From: Rallus limicola
Taxonomy: Eukaryota; Chordata; Aves; Gruiformes; Rallidae
Direction of reading: 5' to 3'
DNA: 64,000 bases
Assembly (NCBI GenBank): GCA_022605955.1
Contig: JAKCOZ010000012.1
Span: 26,658,015-26,722,014, forward strand
The number at the start of each line of letters is the position of its first letter. Within the stretch, counting starts at the first letter, position 1. The position numbers and the translations under genes are program-made. The notes below the pieces were generated by a model. It saw nothing but the letters and a program-made list of their open reading frames with translations. It ran no database searches and was not told where the DNA came from. Shown piece by piece: positions 1 through 13,214 of the stretch.

Positions 1-1067
1 GCAGCATGTGAACGGGCTGGTGCTGTTGTTCTGTACATCTCTTCTTCAGGAGCTTCTCATCACTTGTTGGAGGGATGTTGTGTGAAGTAAGACTGAACTT
101 ACCAAGTGCTTTATAGTGATCCCACCACCTGACTGCTGCAGCAGGACTTTCATCAGAGCCCTCAGTGATGCCATAACCTTCTGGGAGGGGACACTCAGGC
201 AGCCAGACACCTTCCTGCCCATGGAGCTAGCACACGTGCCAGGGGAAAGCAGTTCTGCTGAGGGTTTAGGGGTTCAGTTTTGGTTTGCTCTTTGGAAGTT
301 CACATTGTAAAACTACTCTGCAGGGGCATACCCACATCAAGGCTCACAGGCAGGAGAAACCCTCTACAGGTTGATCGTTCTTCCCCCTCTTCAAGCTCAC
401 CAAAGCCATTCCCAACCCCAGGACTGCCCTGGGTTGGTTTCTTTTCCTTCTCTGTGATGCTGGGAGTTTTTGGCCAGATGCTGGTTGAGCAACAGAGAAG
501 TGAGAAGACATTAAAGCTCAGGACCTGATGCCCTCCACGCAGGGACACAGAGGGCTCTGACACCCACCCATAACCTCCAGGTGAGATTTCCTGGGTCGTT
601 TCCCTGCTTTTCCCACAAAAAAACAGCCCCACAACCCCAAGCCTCAGCAGCCAGACACTATCAATTTGCTCTTTGCCAAAAGCCAGCAAAGCTCAGCTTA
701 CACAGCAACCAGGGCTTTCTCTAAATGTCATTTTTAATATTTAATCACCCTGGATGGCCTCAATATTTACAGCATAAGCCGTTTCATTGGGAAGTTAAAT
801 ATATAGCCCAGGTATTTAAGGAAACTGATTCAGAGCCACATAAATGTGATTGCACTTAACGTGACCTGGGAATGAATTCACACACAGTACGTGGTGGGCT
901 GGGTTTTTTTTTCCCTTTCTGCAGGGTGTTTAAACCCCATTTGGAATTCATTATGCTAAAGGAATCTCTTTCACTGTCTTGCCTGGGTAGACTTCACTAA
1001 CACTGAACCTCACAAGCAATCCAGGCTTAAAAGTGAATGAAAAGTATGTATGCTTTATGTATGGCTG
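1..1067. other. Gene-free sequence
   Basis: Only short chance frames. It turns AT-rich from about 720, with a T9 run near 905. I see no gene or repeat. Confidence 0.6.
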
Positions 1068-1567
1068 CCTGGAGTGTTGTGTCCAGTGCTGGGCTCCCTG
1101 GGATAAAAAGGACAGGGATCTCCTGGAGAGAGTCCAGAGGAGGCTACAGAGATGCTGAAGGGCCTGGAGCATTTCCCCTGTGAGGAAAGGCTGAGGGAGC
1201 TGGGGCTGTTCAGCCTGGAGAGAAGCAGCCTGAGAGGGGATCTGATCACTGGGGATCAATAGCTGAAGGGTGGGACACAGGGGGACATGGGCAGCCTCTG
1301 CTCAGTGTCTGTGGGGACAGGACAAGGGGCGATGGGCTCAAGTTGGGGCACAGGGAGTTCCCCCCCAATGTGGGGAAGAACTTCTTCCCAGTGAGGGTGA
1401 GGGAGCCCTGGGCCAGGCTGCCCAGGGGGTGTGGAGTCTCCTTCTCTGGAGAGATTCCAGCCCCATCTGGACAGCGCCCTGTGTGCCTTGTCCTAGGGAC
1501 CCTGCTTTGGCAGGGGGTTGGACCCCATGGGCTCTGGAGGGCCCTTCCAACACTTATGATTCTGTGA
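1068..1567 (+). mobile_element. CR1 LINE 3' fragment, type A
   Basis: This holds the end of the CR1 reverse-transcriptase reading frame and the 3' UTR, from CTGGAGTGTTGTGTCCAG to a tail ATGATTCTGTGAATG. It is 5'-truncated, with no intact frame. It is closely similar to the copies at 12.0, 25.5 and 35.7 kb. Confidence 0.9.
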
Positions 1568-2786
1568 ATGACTATCTATGCACACACTTTACAACACTAT
1601 ATATATAATGTGTGTAGTTGAGCCTTTCTAAGTTTACACCTGCTTGCTGAAGCAGCCTATTAAAAAGGCATCTCCCCAAAGCCCAACACACATAAAGAAA
1701 GGCAATAATAAGAAGAAAGGCAGTAAAGGAGGAGTAATACATGATACTATTTTAATAACAGCAACAGTGAGTGATTATTGAGTGATTTTCTATTATTTAT
1801 CAGTATTTCAAACTGTTTCAGCCCAGGCCACAATCTCCTCACACAGATAGCTGCTTTGATGGGAGCTGCACCCACTCCTGCCGTCCCCAACTCCAGTATC
1901 CAACCCCCTCCTGCACTTGCAGCCCTGACTTTGCCCATGCCAAGGATGAGAAGAGGTTTTGCTTCGAGCCCCAAACCGAGCTTTACTCCCCTCCACGGAG
2001 CAGTTTCCCTCCATAAGGAGAAGGGAAACACACACTTTTGACTCCGATTAATCAAGAACTGAAGCCAAGCAACCATCTGTGCCAGCTGCAGATGGCTCTG
2101 TTAATGATTTTGGGCTCTTCCAAGAGTGTTTTTCTGCCCAAGACCAGAAAAATTCATATGAAAGGTAGCCCAGAGTGACCAATTTTTGCCCTGAACTTCC
2201 TCAAGGATTATCCCAACCCATCTCCTCATATCCCAGCCTTCTTCCTCAAAGGCAGTGGTTCCGTTTCCTCCCATAAATATCCCCAAAAAACAGCAAGTGA
2301 GCAGCTGGAACAGGCCAGGTTTTGCCTTCCATTTCCCCATAAGTGAAACCATAAGTTACAGAAGTACTGAGGAGGGGAGCAGGGATCACAGCCAGCCCTC
2401 CACACGTGCTTTGGGGCTACACGTCGTGATGAATCAAGACAAGAGCGAGGCGAGCGCTGGGGGCCCTTTTACCAGCCATGACAGATGAAAGCAGAAGGGG
2501 ATTTTTTTTTCTTTCCAGTTGACAACCCAATAACACCACAATGCAGCCACAAATCATCATGCCACAGAAGGATTTCTAACCCCTGCCAAAGCTCTGCTGT
2601 GCTTGTGGAAGCTGTATGTGTGATACCTCTCAGCACACACCCCAGAGAGTAATTGTTTAGTGGTTTTTTTTCAGATCAGAAACAAAAATACCATCACCTT
2701 TTTGATCCACTATTCAGCCTCAGTCCAAGGAACACATGTCATGCATCCTTCTCCATACCAAAGCAAAATAACTCAAGTAGAGCAGA
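1568..2786. other. Gene-free sequence between two CR1 copies
   Basis: Overlapping short frames in several phases near 1780-2050 show no domain or splice pattern. I see nothing else. Confidence 0.6.
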
Positions 2787-3114
2787 TCATAGAATCATAG
2801 AATCCCAGCCTGGTCTGGGTTGGGAGGGACCCCAAGGGTCACAGAGCTCCAACCCCCTGCCACAGGCAGGGACACCAACCTCCAGGCCTGGAGCTACACA
2901 AGGTTGCCCAGGGCCCCAGCCAACCTGGCCTTGAACACCCCCAGGGACGGGGCACCCACCCCCTCTCTGGGCAGCCCTTTCCAGCCCCTCACCACTCTCT
3001 CTGCAAAGAACTTCCCCCTAAGATCTAATTTAAACCTTCCTTCCTTTAGGTTTTACCCATTCCCCCTTGTCCTGCCATTGTCTACCCTTGAACAAGCTGA
3101 TTCCCCTCCTGTTT
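2787..3114 (-). mobile_element. CR1 LINE 3' fragment, type B
   Basis: It begins on the plus strand with two TCATAGAATC tail units, followed by the type B end. It decays after about 3060, where the RT-end similarity becomes poor. Confidence 0.9.
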
Positions 3115-3261
3115 GTATGCTCAGATGATTTCTATTTGCCAGGGAGGTAGGGAAGGAATTAGGGGAGCCTCCCACTGTGGCTTGGCCATGCTGGGCTGGT
3201 TGCCTGCACAGCAGGACTGAAAAAAAATCACTGCAGGAGACAACCCCTCACTTAGGAGCTG

Positions 3262-3326
3262 TAACAGCACCCCATAAGGTCTTTCAAACCCATCCCCAGT
3301 ATTCTATGATTCTATTGATTCTATTT
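3262..3326 (+). mobile_element. Decayed CR1 tail
   Basis: AAGGTCTTTCAAACCC, then ATTCTATGATTCTATTGATT: the last few dozen bases of a CR1 element. Upstream similarity is too weak to trace. Confidence 0.5.
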
Positions 3327-6300
3327 CTGGGGAAAGGGGAGCTGCTGCACGGGGCTGGGGAACTCACATTATCACCCCTCACATCTCAGAGAGGTTCAGG
3401 CTGAAAAACAACGTGCTCCATACCCAGCCAAGCGCCGTTGCTCCGGATGATTTACCAGTTACTGGCTTTTATTTAACAGGGATGCTGAAAACTGTCACAC
3501 GTTTTATCACCCGTGGCAGTTAGGGCATGATACATGCTGATATTAGCTGAAGATTATAAGGCAATAGCATAAAGTCTTATTGGAAAGAGAATGGAAGCTG
3601 GAAATCTTGGCCAGCGATCACTCCTACCTTTGTAATGAGTTTCTGGACCAGTAAGGGTGAAATTGCATGCCAAAACCCTCTTGTAATTTATCCCTTGTTT
3701 AAACACATACTGGCAACCCAATTATTATTTTCAGAATCAGGGAGCTTAACTTACCAATGTACTGTTGAACAGGAGCTTTTCTCATCTCACATAGCACAGC
3801 CCAGAACCCTTTAGTGATGGGGGACGCCCAAGCTGAAGCCCCACTGATGGGTAATGGGGAATGCAGCTTCTACCAGCACCCACCAGTATGGCACTGGGAT
3901 GAGCTGACTGACCCCAGACCCAGCTCCTCCCCAGGACAAGGATGCTCTTGGTCACCATGTGCTGTGCTGGGAGTTAGAGCATCGTTTGTGTTGCTTATGC
4001 TCAGTACCTGAAGAGCTCAGCAGTGCCAACATCATCACGGTCATATCCCCCCCTCAAAACGCACAGATCTGCTGGGGAACTGAACTTTGCCTTCTTGAAA
4101 GAACAAGGGAAGGCAACTTCACCTGCAAAGGCACCCATCTAAGCAGGCAAACACTTTTGGAACATGGAGATTAATGAGTGAGGAGGAGACAGGACCCAAA
4201 GACCAGAGACCTCCCACAGGAAGTAAACCCCGGGGCATGAGCAACGCCAGGGCTCTCTACCACACCCTGAAATAACTCCACTCTCCAGGTTCTTCATAAA
4301 GCAAGGTTTGTGCTGTGTGATTACCAGCTGTTTGAGGCAAGGACTGTCTTTCTCCTTGCTCCATCAGCCCAAGGGATGACGAGCAGCACGGTACGAGGAG
4401 CGGCTACACAACCGGCTCCCACGAGCATCACAGGGTCTTGCATGGAGCAGCTGCATCCACATCCACAGGAGAAACTCCAATCACCTTGAAGGCAAAGGCA
4501 CAACCTCCTCTGGCTCCCACAAGCGTTGAAGAGGTGGACAAAAAGTAAGAAAACCACTACCAAGCTCTGATATTTCCCCACAAGATAAAAATATAAGGCA
4601 CGCTGTTTCCCCTGCAATGTTACTATGGTGATTTCAGTGAGGACAGAACAGCAGGGTGTTTAGTGGAGCTGTGGTTAGGAACCAAAGCTCACAAGCAAGG
4701 CACTGGCCTGCCCATTAAACAATACCAAGGTTGGTGAATAATAATCAGAAGGCAATTACACGACAGACAGACTATCAGAGCTCACCCCGCTAAGCGTGAA
4801 GGTCAGACATCACATTAACTAGGGGTCTGCTTGCTGAAAGCCTGCAACTTGGTCTACAAACTCATTACTTCTTGCTGGATTAATAATGAAAAGCATTGCC
4901 AGTGTTACTTCATTTCCTCAGAGCAACGTGAAATGCCTGGAATCAATAACTGCCCCAAATCACACGCCAGTTGCCTGCACGCAGTAGATCAAACCATATG
5001 GAACCACCGTGCTGTAGGGAGCACATATATACACACACTTCAACTGTACTTTCCACAGGTTATAAAGACATGGGGAATTTTGCTAACTGCTCAGAGCTCC
5101 ATGTTACTGAGAAGTGACAACCCAACCATACACATTTTGCCAGTTAATGTTACACTGTGAATCACTCTTTTGAGTATAAGGCACTCACTGCACACAGAGA
5201 TGCTGTGGTGTTGTAATGGTTTCCCTTTTGGGGCTTTTATGGGTCTTATTTTTGTGCTAGAATCTTCTTCTTTGCTTGCTTTCTGCCAAAGGGTAAATCT
5301 CTCTACCACAGCAACCCACCCAACTCTCACCACAAACCAGTTCCTCACCAGGAGCAATCCACTCACACAGAGGCAGGGCTGAAGCTGGGGCTGCGTGCTG
5401 GGCTCTCCTGTGTGCTTCATGTGCATCTGGAAATGAAAAGAATGGAAAAAGAAACTAAGCTCCCAAAGCTCTGGTAGAGCAAAGGCTCACTGTGCTGGGC
5501 TGAGACCACGTGCTTCAGATTCTTGAGCCAGGACCCAAACTACTCTTTCCCCACCTCATACAGCTTCTCACCCACCACTGGAAATGTAAAGTGATATAAA
5601 TAGAAGATACTCATGGGAGGAGCAAGAAGCTCCTCACAAAATAGACTGGGATAGAGGGGGAAGAGAAAGATGCTGCTAAATTTTTCTAATCAAGAGCCAT
5701 ACAGCTTACACATGCTCAGCTGAAGAGCATCACCCTGAGCTGGGGGACAGCTGCTCAGTAAGAGGGGACATCACACTGGGTGTTGCTGACAGAGCCCAAG
5801 AGAAACCATGAGTCGTTTTGGTGGAATTACAGCCTATGAGACAAGCAATAGCCTGTTATTTTCTTGTCTAACAGAAGCAACTGCTCTGATGCCTTAAAGA
5901 ATTTATTTCCCCAAGCCTCTGCCCTCCCCCTGTCTTTCCCCCTAATTCATTTTTCCTGGGAGATGTGGGTTCATACCACCCAGGCTCAGGAGCATCAAAG
6001 ATGCTCAAGGTGCATCCTCATCCTGGAGAGACCAGGCTGGGCAGTGGGATAAATTCTTCCCCAGCTAAAATATATGGAATTTCATTACTTGAGCGACAGA
6101 AACCTACTCACTGTTTACACCAGGCCTGCTATCAAAGCAATTATTCAGGATCAATGCCATCCAGCAGCAGGATTTAAAGCTCACCCAGCAGCAAGGCAAG
6201 GGAGCAGCTTCTCCAGACAGGTCAAACTCAAAGCACTTTGTTCCCTTTGCAGCAAAGGCCGAAGCAGGGTCTCTTTGAAGTCCTCAGCAATGGATCTATA

Positions 6301-6639
6301 CAAAAATGCTTTCAAAACTCCCCAGCCAGAGCACATTGCTGCCACTTAAATTCTTCCCAGCACCGTGGGTTACACGCAGCTTTCAGGGGGATGCCCTGTA
6401 CATGCCAGGTTCACCTGCTGCAGGCTGTGCCCAGCAGCTCAGCCCATCACCAGCCCATGGGGCTGTGCCCAGCAGCTCAGCCCATCACCAGCCCATCAGG
6501 TAGCTGTTGCTGAGTCAGCAGGCAGCGATGGGTCCCATCACCAGGTACGGGATGAACACAATGCCCACAGCTTCTTTTCTGCCCTCGTGACATCAAGTCC
6601 CATCCCAGCACCGTAAAAAAACCATCTCCATGTTAGCAA
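3327..6639. other. Gene-free sequence
   Basis: No coding exon was recognised. The tandem duplication at 6423-6496 is the only structured item. The frames around 4321-4617 and 5091-5426 look like chance. Confidence 0.6.
6423..6496 (+). repeat. Tandem duplication, 38-bp period, two copies
   Basis: GGCTGTGCCCAGCAGCTCAG and the following 16 bases occur at 6423-6458 and again at 6461-6496 without change. Confidence 0.92.
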
Positions 6640-6852
6640 GCTGGGCCAGAGCAGGGTCAGCTCAGCTGGGAGGGCAAAGTTCTTCCCTGGCAGAGTTGTG
6701 GGGCTGTGGCACAGGCTGCCCAGGGAGGGGGCTGAGTCACCCCCTGGGTGTGTTTAACAGAGGGGAGATGAGGTGCTCAGGGATCTGGTTTAGCTTAGGA
6801 TGGGAATGGTTGGACTCCATGATCTTAAAGGGCTTTTCCAACCTTGTGAGAG
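6640..6852 (+). mobile_element. CR1 LINE 3' fragment, type C
   Basis: It matches the end of the copy at 54.2-54.75 kb, from GGGCAAAGTTCTTCCCTGGC through GGTTTAGCTTAGGATGGGAA to TTTTCCAACCTTGTGA. The octamer tail is missing or replaced. Confidence 0.85.
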
Positions 6853-8971
6853 AACAAGAATTTATTATATTTTGTTAATTGGACCTGCCCAATTTAAAGC
6901 ACAGGTGATTAAGCAATGCTGTCATTAGGCTTAAAACTCGCTGTGTTTGGTTTCTGCGCTCCCCAGTTCCCCTCACATCCCCAAGCAGCCCAGGCACTCT
7001 GAGATCCACATGAGCTGTTGCAGCACAGCCCTTGGCCCAGTATTGCCCACCTTAAAACCCCTGGATGCCACACATTTAATGCTTTAAGCTACAACCAAGC
7101 ACCTTCTAAAGACACTTGTAAACTGTAAGCTTCCAGCCTTACAACCCCCTTTCTGTTTACTCTCTCACCTTTGTGTTTTCTATCTTTTACCTTTTTCCTT
7201 TTTCCCTATTCCCCCTTTTTTTTCCCCTTGTTATTTTCCCCTTTTTTCTCTCCTCTTCCCCCCTTTTTTCTCCTTTTTTTTCCCCTTGTTATTTTTCTCC
7301 TTGTTATTTTTCTCCTTTTCCCCCTTCCCCCCCCTCCCCTTTTCCCACTTTTCCTTTTTTCCCTTCTTTTTTTCCCTTAAATTGCTGGCCATCCTCACCA
7401 CTGGCTTCTGGGAGCACACAGGAAGGGTGCAAGGGCCAGCACCATCACTGCTTCAGAACACACACAAAGCACTGCAACCAGGAAACAAACCAGCTGCAAA
7501 CCAGTAACCAACTGGCAAGATACTAGATACCGATTAACTTCCCCAAGGATGCTCAGGAAGCACCTTCTGGCTCCCAGGATTTCCCTTCTACTTCCCAGGG
7601 CAGGGGCTGGGAAACCTTTCCCAGGTGAGGAGGTGACATCTGCTGCCAGGGATCCGAAGCTCAATGAGCCTTTGGCCCTGCCTGGGCTCTGAGGAGCAGC
7701 TCATTTCCCCCCCTTCCCCAGGAACACAGGGTCTGCTAGTCTGCAACCTGTGTTAAATGAGATGGAAAAAAAGTCCAGTTTGGCAAAAACAACGTACCTG
7801 TCACTGCTAGAGTTTGTCCTGAGGGTGACAAATAGTGAACACCACCATTGCAGGCTCTGAGGGGAAGGAAACCAGCCCATAGATCATCAGCTCCTTTTGT
7901 CACCTTTTTCCCCTGTGCTTTCATTTAGCAAACCCTTTTCTGTACCAAAAGGGCATTTGCCTGGGCTCTTCATAGGCACTGACCCCCAAAAAAGCTGACC
8001 CAAAGCATCTGCAACCACAGTAAAACCTGCCAGAAGCTCAGAAAACATCCCCAAGCACAAACCCACTACCCCATCCAGTTCATACCACTGCTCAAGTCAT
8101 CACTGCATTTCAAACCTCTTCCCAAATACCCATTATTCTCATCACATTTTAAGCCTAATTCCTGGGCTGCTGACACCAGGGTGGTTCTCACATTTCCATT
8201 TTAAAATTCTTTTGTCACATAAATTGCCTCTGGAAACTTTTAAGCATTCAAAACAGATGCCTGCATGCACCCAGCTCCTAACTGGGGGCAAATATTGCTG
8301 TACTGGTCTGTCTCTTGCAGTGTGGAAAGCCCATCGCTGATGCTTCCCCCAATCTTGCTGCAGGTAGGGAAGGTATTTCTCTGGTAGTTAAGCTGTAGGT
8401 AACAGCAAGACAGATTATCTGCTAATTGCTGGTTTCTGGGGAAATGGGAATTACTGAGATTTGGGGCCTGATTGGCTTTTTTTTTTTAATTAGCTCATAA
8501 TGCTTTGCCATAAACAGCAATGACCTTTCTATTTATCTGAGAGGGAGGACAGAGGAGGAAAAGCAGGAGGAGTTCTGTGCAGCTCCCAGCCAACACGTTT
8601 TGATGCTGACCACCACCACCCACACACCTGGCATCGCGCTCTCCCAGCAGAGACACCCAGGAATTTGGGGTGTTGGACCAAGCCAGCAGCATTTGGGTCT
8701 CCCAGGTCCCAGAAGAACCTACAGGCAGGCAGACAGACCCCAGGGAGACAAGACACAGCCTCACCTGCTCCCTCCCCACCTGTGCCCTCCTGGATGCCCT
8801 TCCCCTTCCACGCTTCAGCCCTTCAGCCCCTGCTCTACCCACACCTAAAAACACGCCCCAGGCCTGGCTCAGGAAGACACAAGGACACGTTTCCTCCTTC
8901 CCTCCTCCCTTTCCTGCCCTTATCTGACGCTGAGGATATAGGCTGCCTCCACACACTTTTAAGTACTATGC
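6853..8971. other. Gene-free sequence with pyrimidine tract
   Basis: It holds the pyrimidine tract. The three long overlapping frames at 8495-9054 lie on both strands of C-rich sequence and have no family match that I know. Confidence 0.6.
7171..7380 (+). repeat. Pyrimidine tract (C/T-rich), ~210 bp
   Basis: Almost all bases are C or T, in runs such as TTTTTTTTCCCC and CTTCCCCCCCC, with a repeated TTGTTATTTTTCTCC. The other strand is a purine tract that could form triplex DNA. Confidence 0.9.
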
Positions 8972-9597
8972 CTGCAGATCATCTGGGCTCCATCAGCAGA
9001 GGGGTGGCAGCAGGGACAGGGAGGGGATTGTCCCTCTCTGCTCTGCCCTCATGAGGCCCCAGCTGGAGTCCTGTGTCCAGAGCTGGGGCCCCAGGACAAG
9101 AAAGATGTGGGGCTGTTGGAGAGGGGTCAGAGGAGCCATGGAGATGCTCAGAGGGCTGGAGCAGCTCCCCTCTGGAGAGAGGCTGAGGGAGCTGGGCTGG
9201 GTCAGGCTGGAGAAGAGAAGGCTGTGGGGGGACCTCATTGCAGCCTCACAGTCCCTGAAGGGAGCAGAGGAACAGGAGGGGAATCAGCTTGTTCAAGGGC
9301 AGAGCCTGGCAGGACAAGGGGGCTGGAGTGAAGCTGGAGGAGGGAAGGGGGAGAGGAGAGATTGGGGGGAAGTTCTTTGCAGAGAGAGTGGTGAGGGGCT
9401 GGAAGGGGCTGCCCAGAGAGGGGGTGGGTGCCCCATCCCTGGGGCTGTTGAAGGCCAGGTTGGCTGGGGCCCCAGACAACCTTGTGTAGCTCCAGGCCTG
9501 GAGGTTGGTGTCCCTGCCTGTGGCAGGGGGTTGGAGCTCTGTGACCCTTGGGGTCCCTTCCAACCCAGACCAGGCTGGGATTCTGTGATTCTGTGAT
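8972..9597 (+). mobile_element. CR1 LINE 3' fragment, type B
   Basis: About 625 bp from CTGGGCTCCATCAGCAGAGG to the tail GATTCTGTGATTCTGTGA. It covers the last part of the RT frame (broken) and the 3' UTR. It is close kin to the copy at 19.9 kb. Confidence 0.92.
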
Positions 9598-12028
9598 GTC
9601 AGGCCTGGTACAGCGATAGCACATTGCTCCCTGTTAAAAGATCAAGGCAGCTTTAAAATGGAGGCCGGAGCCCGCAGCAGATACCACCACAAGCTGTTCC
9701 TCAGCTACAGGTTATTTTTTGATATGTCTTAAAACATCCTTGTCACTGTTTAGAGCAGATGCCCTTCATTTAACTCTGCCAGGCTGCACGATCTCAGCCG
9801 AGATGCAAAGGGCCACGCTCGTTGTCCCCAGGAGCACACTGGTCCTGCCATGGGCATGCAAACCCTGTTTCACCCAGCCTTTTCCCACAGACACATCACT
9901 CCTGCCCCACGCTGCAGCCAGCATCCCCTGCCTGTTCTCAGCCCTGGTGTGAGCTCACATCACCAAATCATCCCCCAATTATCCTCCTCTACTTGGCACG
10001 TTCACTAAAACCAAGATCTCAGTGCTTGATCCTACAGGCCAAGCACACTTGGCCAAGCACACCTAGAAAAAGGCAGCAGATTTCCATGCAGGAGCTCCCA
10101 GGGCAGTCTACTGGTAAGCAAAGTGTTTGGCCAAAGACAGACTTGGCCTTTGGAGAGCGGTGATAACGGGGTGGGGGGGAATGAAGGATACCATCCAAAC
10201 ACACCAGCGCCACGGCACGAGGATGAAGGATGGGGCTGCCTTACAGCAGATGGTGCAGATGTTTCCTCTCATCCATCTTCCATATGTTCCAACTCAAAAC
10301 TGCACAGGTCTTCAGTTTTGCTCCCCTTGAAACCCCCACTCTCTGCACACACAAGGCGATGGGCACCCGAGCATCACCCCACCGCATCTCACCCAACCCG
10401 ATACATCACCACGGCCTGGGGGCTCATTCTGCCAGGAGAGGAAGGTTTCCTCTGGTATTTATCCCTGCAGAAGTCAGGAGGTGAGGCTCCTGAATCTCAG
10501 CTCCAGGGGTTTGCACGCAGGCAGGATGGAGGACGTGTCATGGCAGGAGGCAGGATGCTGCCACCATTCCGATGGCCGAGCATCACTTGTGGCTTCCTCC
10601 TTCCTCACAGGGACAGGAGGCGATTCCTGACCCATCCTGCCCTGCCAGGAAACAAGGGATACAGAATTGAATAGAGAACACAACAGCAGGGAGCTGAGCA
10701 GCACTGTAATCTGACTTTAATTGATGATGAGAATATTCAACCTGGGCTCTGTCCAATTCAGTACACATAATACCTTGTGCTTTCTCCACACAGATCGATT
10801 CTTGCATTGGCTTTATGAGGGGTAATTAATATTCATTCAGAATTAAGTAGAATAAGATTTCCAATGCATGAAGATGTTTATTATTTATTCATATTTAAAG
10901 CTTGTTAGATTAATCTATTTTAAATTACCACATGCTGCCAGGCACAATTATTATAATTTATTAGGATCATTCCAGTGGTTTATTTCCTTCTGATGCAACC
11001 TTGCAGAAGGCATACACTGTGTCTCAGGGGCTCCCACAAAGCAGCTCACACAGCTGCTAGGAGAGCTGCAGCCCAGCACCAAGCAGCCCCTTCTCCAAAG
11101 GGGTGAGAACCCCAGCTTAGGGCTGTGATTCACACTCATTTGTGTTTTTTTTTTAAAGCAGACAGCCCAAGGTACAGAAATCTGAGCAGGGGGGAGTGTG
11201 TTTGTTCATGGCAAGGCAAAATAAATCCATGGTGACTCATTCCTAACCATGCAGGGCAATGGGTTGCTATAGCTGGCCAGAGCAGGTTAAGATCACCACT
11301 TACCCCATCCCAGCTAAGCATTGTAAAACAATGAGCTCACTTGCCACCTCCAGAACCCACCTTTGGCCACCAAAGAAACCCCTGAACATCTTCCCACCTG
11401 CCTTTTTCCCCAGCAAGTGAAACATGGAATTGCATTCTTCAGCTCCACACTGTGCAAAAGACTTAATTTCTTTTTAAAAAAAACCCCAAACCCTACATAT
11501 TTGCTTAAAAGCTGCAGTTACCATTATTACATTTAATTGATACCCTCAGGGGTTCCAAACGAGACAGGCTTTTATGAAATTTAATTATTTTCCACCAGGG
11601 CTTGCAAGGTAAAGGTGCAATTAGAGCAGCAAGGGCTGGTCCTTGCATGGAGGGAGCTCCAGCTGCCTTGACAGCCCCGTGCCAGAGCCCTGATCTCTGC
11701 TACACATCAGGCTTTTCCTCAGCTGAACAGTCACAGATTGCCCCAGCTCACCTAAGCCTTTAAAACAATAATTTAAAAGCAAAATAAAATACACCAAACC
11801 AGGGCAATTCAACTTGATGACAGACCAAAATGCTCCATGGGAGAAGCTGCCATAACTACAGCCCTTGTGACTTCATTTGGTTAGGTGCTCCTGGGGATGC
11901 TAAAGCAACTGTGCACTGAGCAGGGTGCAGCATCACAGTGTGTGTGTGTCCCCCGTGCCTGAGGTGGGCTGTGGGCAAGGGAATGACACCAATCAATCCA
12001 TTGCTACTTGTGCATCACGTGAAATAAT
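9598..12028. other. Gene-free sequence
   Basis: A 183-codon frame at 10123-10674 shows no domain, signal peptide or splice context. 10700-10960 is very AT-rich and could hold conserved non-coding DNA, which cannot be judged from one sequence. Confidence 0.55.
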
Positions 12029-12426
12029 ACAGAGTCACAGAGCTGTAGGGGTTGGCAGGGCCCTCCAGAGCCCATGGGGTCCAACCCCCTGCCAAAGCAG
12101 GGTCCCTAGGACAGGGCACACAGGGCGGTGTCCAGACGGGGCTGGAATCTCTCCAGAGAAGGAGACTCCACACCCCCTGGGCAGCCTGGCCCAGGGCTCC
12201 CTCACCCTCACTGGGAAGAAGTTCTTCCTCACATTGGGGGGGAACTCCCTGTGCTCCAACTTGAGCCCATCGCCCCTTGTCCTGTCCCCACAGACACTGA
12301 GCAGAGGCTGCCCATGTCCCCCTGTGTCCCACCCTTCAGCTCTTGATCCCCAGTGATCAGATCCCCTCTCAGGCTGCTTCTCTCCAGGCTGAACAGCCCC
12401 AGCTCCCTCAGCCTTTCCTCACAGGG
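12029..12426 (-). mobile_element. CR1 LINE 3' fragment, type A
   Basis: It begins ACAGAGTCACAGAGCTGTAG (tail end on the complement) and stops at CTCAGCCTTTCCTCACAGGG. It is 5'-truncated at the same kind of position as other type A copies. Confidence 0.9.
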
Positions 12427-12981
12427 AATATACTTTCCAACATTTGAAAAAGCCCTTGGTTTCTGCTGACACCTGGATGTGCTGACACCTGGATGTTCCT
12501 CCTGTTCCTGCAGGAGGAACACTGGAGCATCTTTGAACCCCTGGCTGAGCAGCTGCAATACCCACAGCACACTTCAGGATTTCTTCCCCACAGCCCCCAA
12601 ATGTACAGTGCAAACTGAGCTGCTTAATCAGAACCTCCTGAGAGTCAGTGCAGCCACGAGGTAAGAAAAAACCAAACCAAAACAACAGAACCCCCCCAAC
12701 TTTTTAAATATAGAAAGAAAAAAGCCCTCCTGTGAGTAAACCAAATGATCTTCTAACAAAGGACATCCTGGAAGCCAGTGTCATACTTCTGATGCTCCAA
12801 TACTCCACACGAGATTAATGTTTTCACAGTGAAACATTTTACCCCAATTATATTTTGTTACTTACTACAGGAAATTCATAATTAACCCTTCTCAAACAGC
12901 TGGCTAAATTTTAGCTATTATTTGACTGCTACTTTTCAGACAGAGAGTTTAGAAGTCAGCAAAAAGTATTTCAGTATTCCT
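12427..12981. other. Gene-free spacer between CR1 copies
   Basis: GCTGACACCTGGATGT is repeated in tandem at 12466-12495. Nothing else was seen. Confidence 0.6.
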
Positions 12982-13214
12982 TTCATAGAATCCCAGCCTG
13001 GTCTGGGCTGGATGGGATCCCAAGGGTCACAAAGCTCCAACCCCCTGCCACAGGCAGGGACACCAACCTCCAGGCCTGGAGCTACACAAGGTTGCCCAGG
13101 GCCACAGTCAACCTGGCCTTGAACACCCCCAGGGATGGGGCACCCACCCCCTCTCTGGGCAGCCCCTGCCAGCCCCTCACCAAGAAAGAGCTTCCCCCTC
13201 ATAACTAATCTAAA
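12982..13214 (-). mobile_element. CR1 LINE 3' fragment, type B
   Basis: A short copy from TTCATAGAATCCCAGCCTGG to about the start of the 3' UTR. It has an internal loss relative to its relatives: the CACTCTCTCTGCAAAGAACT segment is shortened. Confidence 0.88.

Noticed and set aside
10123..10674. 183-codon plus-strand frame
   Set aside because: Overlapped by other chance frames on both strands; no motif.
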